Shown in pieces: positions 25,875-33,742 of a DNA stretch of 64,000 nucleotides. The translations under genes were made by a program, and so were the position numbers. The DNA is taken from the NCBI RefSeq assembly GCF_000282335.1, contig NZ_AKJM01000105.1, forward strand, positions 1 through 64,000, written 5' to 3'. Positions within the stretch are counted from its first letter, which is position 1; each line of letters opens with the position of its first letter. Origin of the DNA: Pseudomonas sp. GM48 (lineage in GTDB: Bacteria > Pseudomonadota > Gammaproteobacteria > Pseudomonadales > Pseudomonadaceae). The notes under the pieces were generated by a model. The model searched no databases and was not told where the DNA came from. It worked only from the letters and a program-made list of their open reading frames with translations.

Positions 25875-26060
25875 GGTCGATTGTGTTGAAAAAGTCGACC
25901 CGGCCTGGCGACCCATGCATTGAGCGGTGAAAGCGCCTATTTTGCGCGCTGCTACGTCAAATCTGAGCCCTGAACCTTCTGCGCAAAACACAGATTTCTA
26001 TCTCAGACGCGTACTTTTCTGCCGTGGAAACTGAAGCTGACTTTTTCAACACAATCGGCC
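25875..26060. mobile_element. MITE-like element with 22-bp terminal inverted repeats
   Basis: The ends GGTCGATTGTGTTGAAAAAG (25875 on, through GTC) and the complement at 26039-26060 match with one mismatch over 22 bp. The 142-base interior has no coding frame. GTTGAAAAAGTC-type ends resemble those of known insertion sequences, so it is probably a non-autonomous derivative. I see no clear target duplication. Confidence 0.6.
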
Positions 26061-26390
26061 AAAAGCAGATGTTCATACCGTGTCTGAACTGATTGATGCT
26101 GTTACTCAAAGCCGCCTCAAATGAGTGGTAGATTCACGTAGGGCTTGGCTGGGCCGCCTATCCAAATGCCAATGACCCAAGGGCGAGAGCTGGCGCAATT
26201 AGTGGCTGAGCTACACGAGTCAAGCAATCATCCTGGGCTCGACTCAGTCTTCTAAGAAATACAGCACGAGCTGAATTCGTCGAAAGAGTTCGTTGAGAGG
26301 AACAGCTCCGTGGCGAGCGTGGGTTCGGCCGGCGGCCACACTGACATTTCAGGCTCCAACTGCAAACACGCGTGTACTGGAGCAACCCCC

Positions 26391-26693
26391 ATGACTGCAG
26401 ATGAAGATCTGGTCTATCGTGAGATTGCTCGACGAAAAGCGCTCTGGACACTTGCTCACCTGATATCAGGCGATTCACGTGCAGCTGGCATCGTGGATGT
26501 CCTTGATGAAATCGACGCGTCATTGCCAGAACCTGTAGCCAGCGCCGAAAAGCTGTTTGTTTCGGTACCCCTCACGGTGCTCGCCGCTCGGATTAGCATT
26601 GTCTGTGAATCTGCGATCTTCGACTCCACTCCTTCTGGAGCTCTGCTAACTGTTAAATCTGGTTTGTCTTCCATAAATCAGATACTTACCTAA
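26391..26693 (+). CDS. Hypothetical 100-residue protein in the island
   Basis: ATG at 26391 follows GGAGCAACCCCC. The first 47 residues (MTADEDLVYREIARRKALWT...) look like a real helical protein. The second half is less protein-like and may be a fusion to degraded sequence. The gene converges on the large ATPase gene, 229 bp away. No domain is recognised. It could be a remnant rather than an intact gene. Confidence 0.4.
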   Translation: MTADEDLVYREIARRKALWTLAHLISGDSRAAGIVDVLDEIDASLPEPVASAEKLFVSVPLTVLAARISIVCESAIFDSTPSGALLTVKSGLSSINQILT

Positions 26694-26921
26694 TCTAACT
26701 ATTTTTCGGATTTTTCCTGCGAGAAAGTTAGTGGCTGTCAATCTGAAAAAACGGCAACTGCACGGTAACTCCCTCTTTTTGAGCGACCGTCGGGAGGAGA
26801 CCTGTTCCGTTCGGATGGCTCTGGGAGGTGGCTCACCATTGAGTGAGCCCTTCAGGTCCCTGCGGCCTAGCTCCAGACCTTCGAGCGATCGTTTGGGCGA
26901 TGCAAATTACAAATTAGCAAA

Positions 26922-29900
26922 TCAATCAGAAATACCACGCAGCACCCCTCGAACGCGCCACGCATCCATCAATTGCAGCATGTGGGAGGATGCTTGGGCT
27001 TTGCAGGTTATGGCTATTGCGTCTCCGAAGGTGCCTACGCTGTCGAAGATTCGCAGCTCTCCGCTAACGGGCATTCCTACTCGCTTCAAATAAGCTTTGC
27101 GGTCCCCGTCACGGCTGGCTACCAACGTTACTAGCTCACCACGCAGTGCCTCTAAGTCCTCCGAACAGGAAATCTGTAGGGGTTCCAACAGCACCCAGTC
27201 GCGATGACGAATTAATGGGTAGCCGCTGTGGTCAACAATACGAGCGATTACCAACGGCGCTCCAAAAACTTTGCTGTTGTCGATATATCTGGCCTCACCT
27301 GCACCGACTTGCGCAATTGAGTCGTAGAGGACACCGACGATGGGCATTAGACGGACTTTATTTCGCGGCAATGCCAATGCAGGCGCAACCTTCTCGCTAA
27401 CGGATTGCTCACAAGCCAGCATCAATTTGCTGATATCAGTTTTATCTGAGTGGTAACGTCTGGCGAACGTCTTATCGCTATATAGAGCGATGACTGGATC
27501 GCCGCATTTTGCTGCCTTTTCAAGAGAGACAATCACCACTTGTCCCTGTCTTGCGAGGGCGCCAAGTGAATCACCATGGATCGCATACAGTGCCACATTC
27601 CCCAGCGAGTCCAATGAGACCGCACTTGGGGGCTCAGCGGGTGAAGCGACCTCTGTCTGTGTTTGAGCGCTAAAGTCACCAAGTACACGAAATTTCTGCT
27701 CGTTATGAGCTAATACAGTGGGTGCTTCTGGTGCTGTCGCAAAGAAAAGTTCTTCATCGTCTCGAGTCAACCGTCCCATGAACCTTGCATAAGCTGCTGC
27801 GCAGCTTCTTATCAGCCGGTCAACCTCTGAAAAGCCTTCATCAACGGCTGCGGCATCATGGGGCGTAATTTTTCGAAGGTCATGATGGGCTTGGTTGATC
27901 GTTGTGTAAAAGTGGGTGCCAGGTTTCAACGAGTTACAACTCAGCAGCTTTTCGAACGGAGGCTCTTGGAAAGGTAATTCTCCAGCATTGCGTGCACTGG
28001 CTATGTGAGCGATCAGGTCCGCTAGGGTTGGTTTGTAGAGCAGCATAGGGTCAGCTGCGAGCAAGTCCCACAAGCGGTTCTCGATATGCAGCCTAACGCG
28101 TTCCACAAACTCTTGGCTCGCCGCAACGTCATTGGAGTCGTTACACCATGCTTGGCGACGTTCATTTACCTCTTCGAGCGTGGGAGTCAGAGCAATTGTC
28201 AACCTGGACGCAGACAAAGGGCTAATCTGCAACATGGTCCATGATGGAGTCGTGGAGGAGCTTCTCGGTAACTTGTCTTTTACTGCGGCGATGAACCGAT
28301 TGTCGTTGGACGTGATGATGATCGCCATACCCGCTTTTACTAGAGCTGGTACTGCTGCGGCAAGATTCTCGGTATTAATAGGATCAAAGAAGGTCTGTGG
28401 ATCATCCAGCTGTAACACCTCCAACGCGCCAGAGCGTTCTCGAATGCGCTCCCATAGGCTGAAAACGAACGCCCATACACAAGCTCGCAGATGAGATGAG
28501 TTCATTATTTCGTGAGCTTGGACGCGTACTGCACCTAGCCCGGCGTATAGCCCTACCCCTTGAGTGCGAGCAGGATCTAGTCCGAGATACCGTGGTCCAC
28601 CATTGTAATGAGGACGATAAATCAGATCGAGCCAAGCGGTTGTACGAGTCTCTAGTAACTGAATCAGGCCTTGGACTTGATATTCAACCAATTGTGGTAA
28701 AAGTGTCAGTTGCTGTATCGCTGCGGCTGCGCGTTTGATCAGCCTAAGTCGTTGACTCGCGGCCACCCAGCGCTTACGAGCCTCCTCTATGACGTCAATC
28801 TGCCGCGTTAAGGCAATTAACGGCTCTGAAGTGGTAATCGCCTGGTGCAGTGCTGACAACTGGTGCCTGATTGGCAGGTTGATCAAATCGGGGACGTCGT
28901 CGACTTTCTCGCCCCGGGAAAATGATCCGACTCCCAGGTAGTTTGCCAAAAGCGTCTGCATTGCTGCCTTGACCGCTATACGCTGCGTACTCAACGTTAC
29001 TACGTGCTGTAAATTGGCAAATCGGCTGGCCAGCACCCCCGACGAAAGCTCTTGAGGCAAGCTGATAAAATCGGCTTGTTCGGCAGAAAGCGAATGCGCT
29101 TTGATCAAGTGGTCCCAAAGCTTCCGTGCATTCCTTTGGATTGGTTGAAGGTCCGCTGCGAAAGATTGGTCCTTGAGTGCCTCGTTGACATAAGCATTTT
29201 TATAAAGATCGAGAACGGTACCGCGCCCCTTGTATTCGGCAAAGATTTTCAGGGTCTCCGGTAGCGACTCCAGCAGCTCACTCGCAGCGCCCTGTTGCCA
29301 ATCCGCAAGTGATTTTGTTGCGTCCTGGTGCGCCTGAAGCCCTGCTTGAAGAGCGCTAGCGACGTCGGAGTCTAAGAGGGCGTCAGGTGGCACTTTGACC
29401 AGATCTGAACCGCAGACTGGGCAGTCAGAGATCGGTTTATCTGGGTGTTGCCGCCGGTGCCACAGCGCAACCATTGTGTATAACTGCTGGCGTGCTGCTT
29501 GTTCCTTGTTCTGCTGACGCTTGACCTGATCTGCAGCTCGTTGTGCAAGCTCTTCCAGTTTAGCGAGGACGACGATTCGATCCGCGTCGCTGATTTCCTC
29601 GATCTGTTGGATGGTTCGAAGTGAGGGAAGTCCTTTCAGAGCTGCGCCGGTTAATTGCTCTCTTGCCGAGGCGAGCTGGCCAAGGAGGGTTTGACTGCGC
29701 TCTGGCGTTGACAACGAGGTCGTGCTGCCAAGAATCGTCTCAATATCGCTCAGACCACTTGCTTGGTGCTGGACGAGCTTCTCGCGAACGGTTGCGATCG
29801 AGCCGCTACAACTTTGTTCAGGGCTTACCTTTTCAGGTGTCAGTAAATCGGGCTCAGGACCAAGCGTCTCAGCCTGTGCGCGCCAAGCGTCGAGAAACGA

Positions 29901-30908
29901 AGCCTTGCTGTCTATGAAATGAATACGAGCAGCATCCTTGGCATCTATGGCAGTGTCGGTGTCGTCCTTCTCCAAGCGTCGGACAAGGCGTGGTAAACGC
30001 ATGCCCAGATCCTGCAATGGCCGCAAACCTGTTAGCTGAGCGATTGCCTCGGCAAAGCTTGTCTTTTCATCGAAGCGCATATTTGCAGCGATAGCAGGCA
30101 TCAACGTACCAGCTTCGATGGCCCACTGTGGCAGCCGTAAGTCGTCTAAGCCACTTACGCTCACAGAGACAGTTCCTCTGATATTTCGCGTCAGCTCGCG
30201 TCTGACGGTTACATCGTTTCCATCTTGGTCCCGCAGATCCAGCTCCACCCATGTGTCACACTCGGGACGGTCGCCTAGCAGCGAGAGATCTGACGCTGAA
30301 GGCAATGGGACGATCACGGGTAATGTGAAACTGGTATTAGTATCGCTCTCGCCATTCGTTGACATTACGTCGACGGTGATTGGATTGTGTACCTCCGATG
30401 GCTTGTGTTGAGAACGATGTGCCTTACCGGTTAGGCACCACATGATCGCACTCTGCAATGCGGATTTACCGGCGCCGTTGAACCCCCAGATGCAGGTAAC
30501 GTTACGATCAAGTCGAATGGTTAGAGTCTCAGGTGCTTTTCCGGCTGAATCGCAGTGACGCTGAAGCCCAGCAAAACGATGGGCTCGAAACTCTTGGAGT
30601 CGCCAACAAGGACGCGAAGCTGCGGAACTCGCTACATGGCTGCGAGGCACATGTGGCTGCGGCTTGCCAATGGCACCGAGTAGTTGATCAACCTCGCTGC
30701 TTGAAACGGGTTTTGCCTGTGCCCAGAGATCCCGCCGTCCTGCATAAAATCCCATCGCGAGGCGAGCATCTTCAAGGTCTAGGGAAAATTGGCCCGCGCC
30801 CTGAGGAAGGCTGATCGGTTGACCGGCACAAAGCACATCAACGATTTGATCTAGCGTGCAGTTCTCCAGATCCAGAGTTTCGGCTTGCGTCGGAGGGGCA
30901 GCTTGCAT
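26922..30908 (-). CDS. Rad50/SMC-like AAA ATPase fused to an S24/LexA-like domain
   Basis: 1328 residues. About 100-900 is an ABC-type ATPase: Walker A GFNGAGKS at 142-149, a helical middle with a CPVC zinc-hook-like motif at 496-499, a degenerate signature (NSSHLRAC, about 803-810), Walker B VLQLDDP (831-837) and TSNDN at 866-870. Residues about 910-1060 form a helical segment with an NQAHHDL motif. About 1100-1200 resembles the S24/LexA peptidase fold: HGDSLG with Ser1114 at the nucleophile position, then GDPVIALYSDKTFARRY and MPIVGV. The usual catalytic Lys appears replaced (Ala/Arg at 1149-1150). A further C-terminal domain (1200-1328) is unrecognised. I see no partner gene. Likely DNA-end sensing or defence (inference). 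Confidence 0.75.
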   Translation of the reverse strand: MQAAPPTQAETLDLENCTLDQIVDVLCAGQPISLPQGAGQFSLDLEDARLAMGFYAGRRDLWAQAKPVSSSEVDQLLGAIGKPQPHVPRSHVASSAASRPCWRLQEFRAHRFAGLQRHCDSAGKAPETLTIRLDRNVTCIWGFNGAGKSALQSAIMWCLTGKAHRSQHKPSEVHNPITVDVMSTNGESDTNTSFTLPVIVPLPSASDLSLLGDRPECDTWVELDLRDQDGNDVTVRRELTRNIRGTVSVSVSGLDDLRLPQWAIEAGTLMPAIAANMRFDEKTSFAEAIAQLTGLRPLQDLGMRLPRLVRRLEKDDTDTAIDAKDAARIHFIDSKASFLDAWRAQAETLGPEPDLLTPEKVSPEQSCSGSIATVREKLVQHQASGLSDIETILGSTTSLSTPERSQTLLGQLASAREQLTGAALKGLPSLRTIQQIEEISDADRIVVLAKLEELAQRAADQVKRQQNKEQAARQQLYTMVALWHRRQHPDKPISDCPVCGSDLVKVPPDALLDSDVASALQAGLQAHQDATKSLADWQQGAASELLESLPETLKIFAEYKGRGTVLDLYKNAYVNEALKDQSFAADLQPIQRNARKLWDHLIKAHSLSAEQADFISLPQELSSGVLASRFANLQHVVTLSTQRIAVKAAMQTLLANYLGVGSFSRGEKVDDVPDLINLPIRHQLSALHQAITTSEPLIALTRQIDVIEEARKRWVAASQRLRLIKRAAAAIQQLTLLPQLVEYQVQGLIQLLETRTTAWLDLIYRPHYNGGPRYLGLDPARTQGVGLYAGLGAVRVQAHEIMNSSHLRACVWAFVFSLWERIRERSGALEVLQLDDPQTFFDPINTENLAAAVPALVKAGMAIIITSNDNRFIAAVKDKLPRSSSTTPSWTMLQISPLSASRLTIALTPTLEEVNERRQAWCNDSNDVAASQEFVERVRLHIENRLWDLLAADPMLLYKPTLADLIAHIASARNAGELPFQEPPFEKLLSCNSLKPGTHFYTTINQAHHDLRKITPHDAAAVDEGFSEVDRLIRSCAAAYARFMGRLTRDDEELFFATAPEAPTVLAHNEQKFRVLGDFSAQTQTEVASPAEPPSAVSLDSLGNVALYAIHGDSLGALARQGQVVIVSLEKAAKCGDPVIALYSDKTFARRYHSDKTDISKLMLACEQSVSEKVAPALALPRNKVRLMPIVGVLYDSIAQVGAGEARYIDNSKVFGAPLVIARIVDHSGYPLIRHRDWVLLEPLQISCSEDLEALRGELVTLVASRDGDRKAYLKRVGMPVSGELRIFDSVGTFGDAIAITCKAQASSHMLQLMDAWRVRGVLRGISD

Positions 30909-31077
30909 GAGGACATCCTTGGCATCATCTATGGGATACAGGCTAACGCTTTGGAGACGAAAAAACTTGGCCTTCGGCTAACTACTTAATTCAGGCCTAC
31001 TGGCCAGGTCACTTTCCGAACTCCAGCACTATGCTCGCGATTTATTGTGGCGAATGGAAGCAACTCAGAGATCGTTT

Positions 31078-31128
31078 CTGACCATCCACTGCGATGGTCT
31101 AACCTCGACCGTCGCAGTGGATGGTCAG
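31078..31128. repeat. 21-bp inverted repeat at the end of the integrase fragment
   Basis: 31078-31098 pairs with 31108-31128 (CTGACCATCCACTGCGATGG type), with one G-T step around a 9-base loop. The integrase stop codon lies inside the right arm. No T-run follows on either strand, so a recombination or protein-binding site is as likely as a terminator. Confidence 0.55.
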
Positions 31129-31320
31129 ACCTTTGTCTGTTCCGACATTTCCAGGGCATCATCGACCTCGATGCCCAGGTATCTGACGGTGCTTCCAAGC
31201 TTCGTATGACCAAGCAGGTGTTGGACTACTCTCAGATTCTTCGTCCTGCGATACATCAGTGATGCTTTGGTTCGCCGTAACGTGTGAGGGCCATACATGG
31301 TTGGGTCCAGGCCAATGGCT
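31125..31320 (-). pseudogene. C-terminal fragment of a tyrosine recombinase
   Basis: Reading from 31320 down to the TGA at 31125-31127 gives about 64 residues. They include YGPHTLRRTKASLMY (the HxxR motif), VVQHLLGHTKLGSTVRYLG (the LGH motif and catalytic Tyr) and the typical end DDALEMSEQT. A stop codon lies directly upstream in frame, and the LysR gene end abuts it, so the N-terminal three quarters are missing. It faces the same way as the large ATPase gene and marks the right side of the decayed island. Confidence 0.85.
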
Positions 31321-31339
31321 GCATCGGCTTTTCAGTCGC

Positions 31340-32254
31340 CTATTGTTCCAGCCAGCCAGGATGAAGTTGTGGAAAACGCTCTTGTAACCATTCGATAAAC
31401 ACTTGCACTTGTGGTGCGATATGCGCCCGACTTGGATGCAGGACGGTGACAGGTCGAGGGGTAGGGCGATAGGGTATTAAAATCTCTATCAAGGCGCCGC
31501 TACTCAGATATTGGCCTACAGCAATTCCTGGCGCTTGTATGATACCGAAGCCTGCCACACCACATTGAACATAGGCATTTGACTCTGTAACGGTGATTCC
31601 TGCATCGCTGATATAGGCTCTGTCCTGGCCGTCAACTGAGAAATGCCAAGGTAAAATCCTGTTGTTTTGTCCGGACAGGAAGTTAACGCCTCTATGATCC
31701 ACGAGATCCTCCAAGTGTTTTGGTTCGTTACGCTCGTGTAGATATTTTGGGGCTGCGCACGTCACCATTGTCGCCATTCCAACCGAGCGCGCGATCAAGG
31801 TTGAGTCCGGCAATTCACCTATGCGCAGAGCACAATCAATCCCTTCACCCACCAGATCAACTGTCCTGTCAGTCACTCCCAGAATCATTGTGATTCCCGG
31901 AAACTCTGTGGTGAAATCTTTCAAGCCTTCCATGAATTCAGCTTGAGCGAATGCGGTCGGTATATCGATTCGAAGTCGCCCCCCAATTGTTGCTCCGGAT
32001 CGGTCAAACATTGAAGTCGCGGCAGAAATGCTTCCGAGAATATCCTGCACTCGTTCGTAGAATCGCTCGCCCTCTGCAGTGAGCGCCACCTTTCTAGTGG
32101 TGCGCTGGAACAAACGCACACCTAACGAAGATTCCAGCTCCTTAATGTAGCGAGTGACTTGCGGACGCCCAATATCCAATGACTCGGCTGCCTTGGTGAA
32201 GCTGCCGAGCTCGGCGAGTCTGGCGAATAATTTCATCGATTGAAGCAGTTCCAT
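31340..32254 (-). CDS. LysR-family regulator
   Basis: 304 residues from ATG 32254 (preceded by GGAACGATC); an upstream in-frame start at 32290 is possible. An N-terminal winged helix-turn-helix (about 1-60, GSFTKAAESLDIGRPQVTRY) and a LysR substrate domain (about 90-295) are clear. It is divergent from the MDR dehydrogenase at 32433 across 178 bp, so it probably controls that gene and itself. Confidence 0.9.
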   Translation of the reverse strand: MELLQSMKLFARLAELGSFTKAAESLDIGRPQVTRYIKELESSLGVRLFQRTTRKVALTAEGERFYERVQDILGSISAATSMFDRSGATIGGRLRIDIPTAFAQAEFMEGLKDFTTEFPGITMILGVTDRTVDLVGEGIDCALRIGELPDSTLIARSVGMATMVTCAAPKYLHERNEPKHLEDLVDHRGVNFLSGQNNRILPWHFSVDGQDRAYISDAGITVTESNAYVQCGVAGFGIIQAPGIAVGQYLSSGALIEILIPYRPTPRPVTVLHPSRAHIAPQVQVFIEWLQERFPQLHPGWLEQ

Positions 32255-32432
32255 GATCGTTCCTATGCGGACTTTGACGCCTTGTCTCATTCAGAAAGTT
32301 ATTGTTGCCTGTGAGTAGAACAATTATGTCCTTTTATACGCATTTATTGCGCTCCACATAAAGCGAAAGATACGTCCAAGGCAGTGCCGAGCTTTGGCCA
32401 TGCCGCCACAGACAACGTGTTGGAGATTCGCA

Positions 32433-33443
32433 ATGAAGGCTTGGTTGCTAAAAGATTTCGGGCTCAATAATTTGGAGATGGGTGAGGTCCGGACCCCTGA
32501 GCCGAGGGATGGCGAGTTACTTGTAAAAGTAGGGGCCGTTTCGCTCAACTTTCGCGACAAGGCCATCGTGGATGGCATCTATGAGCCTCACATGGTACCG
32601 AAACCCCTGATTCCTGTTAGTGACGCTGCCGGCACTGTGGTTGCGGTCGGTGACAGCGTCACGCGCTTTGAAGTGGGTGATCGAGTCAATTCGCACCTCT
32701 ATTCCCGATGGCTGGATGGTGAACCGGGCCCGGATGAACCGGATTACTGCTTCGGCTCCCCACTTCCGGGCGGGTTGGCGGAGTACATGATCATCCATGA
32801 AGATAGTGCAGTGCGAGCGCCAGAGAACATGAGCGACGAAGAAGCGGCAACTTTGCCCATAGCGGCGCTGACTGCCTGGTACTCGCTTGTAGATTTCGGG
32901 CAGATTCAACCAGGGCAAACTGTGTTGGTTCAGGGAACCGGCGGCGTTTCCATTTTTGCGGTGCAGATCGCCATTGCGCTTGGCGCGAAAGTCATCGCAA
33001 CCTCCAGTAGCGACCAGAACTTGCAAACCGTGATGAATTTGGGGGCCGTGGCGGGTATCAACTACCGGAGCACGCCGAATTGGGAGGATGAAGTGCTCAA
33101 ACTCACCGGCGGTAAAGGCGTTGACCTGCTGCTGGATGTGGCTGGCGGAAGCGGTATCAACCAGTCTATTGCGGCCACTAAGGCAGCCGGCCGCATTGCG
33201 CAGATTGGATTTTTGGCGGGGCAGACCGTCCATCTCAATCTGATGCCACTCATTTTTCGCCAGACGACCATACGTGGTATTGCCGTAGCCCCGCGCTCAT
33301 CGTTTGACCGAATGAACCTGTTCTTGAACAAACACAAGATTCGACCGGTCATTGATCGGGTCTATCCGTTTGAAAAGGCACGTGAAGCCTATGAGCATCT
33401 CGCCAAGGGGGCATTTGGAAAAGTGGTCATCAAGATCGCCTGA
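32433..33443 (+). CDS. MDR-family NAD(P)-dependent dehydrogenase (quinone-oxidoreductase-like)
   Basis: 336 residues from ATG 32433, which follows TTGGAGATTCGCA; an earlier start at 32394 lacks a site. The N-terminal GroES-like domain (VRTPEPRDGELLVKVGAVSL) is followed by a Rossmann domain with QGTGGVSIFAVQIA (about 168-181). The cysteine ligands of catalytic zinc are absent, so it is a zinc-free medium-chain reductase. The substrate is unknown. A terminator follows. Confidence 0.88.
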   Translation: MKAWLLKDFGLNNLEMGEVRTPEPRDGELLVKVGAVSLNFRDKAIVDGIYEPHMVPKPLIPVSDAAGTVVAVGDSVTRFEVGDRVNSHLYSRWLDGEPGPDEPDYCFGSPLPGGLAEYMIIHEDSAVRAPENMSDEEAATLPIAALTAWYSLVDFGQIQPGQTVLVQGTGGVSIFAVQIAIALGAKVIATSSSDQNLQTVMNLGAVAGINYRSTPNWEDEVLKLTGGKGVDLLLDVAGGSGINQSIAATKAAGRIAQIGFLAGQTVHLNLMPLIFRQTTIRGIAVAPRSSFDRMNLFLNKHKIRPVIDRVYPFEKAREAYEHLAKGAFGKVVIKIA

Positions 33444-33451
33444 TAATTTTG

Positions 33452-33476
33452 AAGGCGCCGGAATGGCGCCTTTTTT
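33452..33476 (+). terminator. Terminator of the MDR dehydrogenase gene
   Basis: AAGGCGCC pairs with GGCGCCTT around GGAAT, ending in six T residues, nine bases after the stop. Confidence 0.85.
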
Positions 33477-33690
33477 CATCACGAAGCATAGTAAAAGTCC
33501 TGTCGCAGAATGTCTGCTTCAGCTGCAAGCAGCCAGACATTCCTTTCTACCTTTAGATTTTGGCTGAGCGAGAAATCGTGCTCTACCTCAGAATGCGGTG
33601 TTGCAAAAAACTATACGTCACTGAACTTCAATGGCTGGACTCCCAGTTCGACACGGGCGAGCAATTCCGACCGTATCGCTGTCCCGGATA

Positions 33691-33720
33691 GCAAAACGCC
33701 CTATGCAGGACATAGGGCGT
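33691..33720 (-). terminator. Terminator of the glc operon
   Basis: ACGCCCTATG (33696-33705) pairs perfectly with CATAGGGCGT (33711-33720). On the minus strand the stem is followed by TTTTGC. It lies 23 bases beyond the malate synthase stop. Confidence 0.75.
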
Positions 33721-33742
33721 AAGGGAAAAAAGCGAGTTCATA

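Larger units (their letters stand above)
25441..26390. other. Left part of the dnaQ-junction island, non-coding
   Basis: No supported gene over 950 bases. It contains a 15-bp perfect inverted repeat (25578-25623) and a 186-bp MITE-like element (25875-26060). Base composition is lower in GC than the rnhA side. Overlapping short frames look like decay products. Confidence 0.5.

Noticed and set aside
26158..26523. Minus-strand frame in the island as a possible transposase remnant
   Set aside because: The translation is Arg/Ser/Pro-rich without transposase motifs, and it overlaps the better-supported plus-strand frame.
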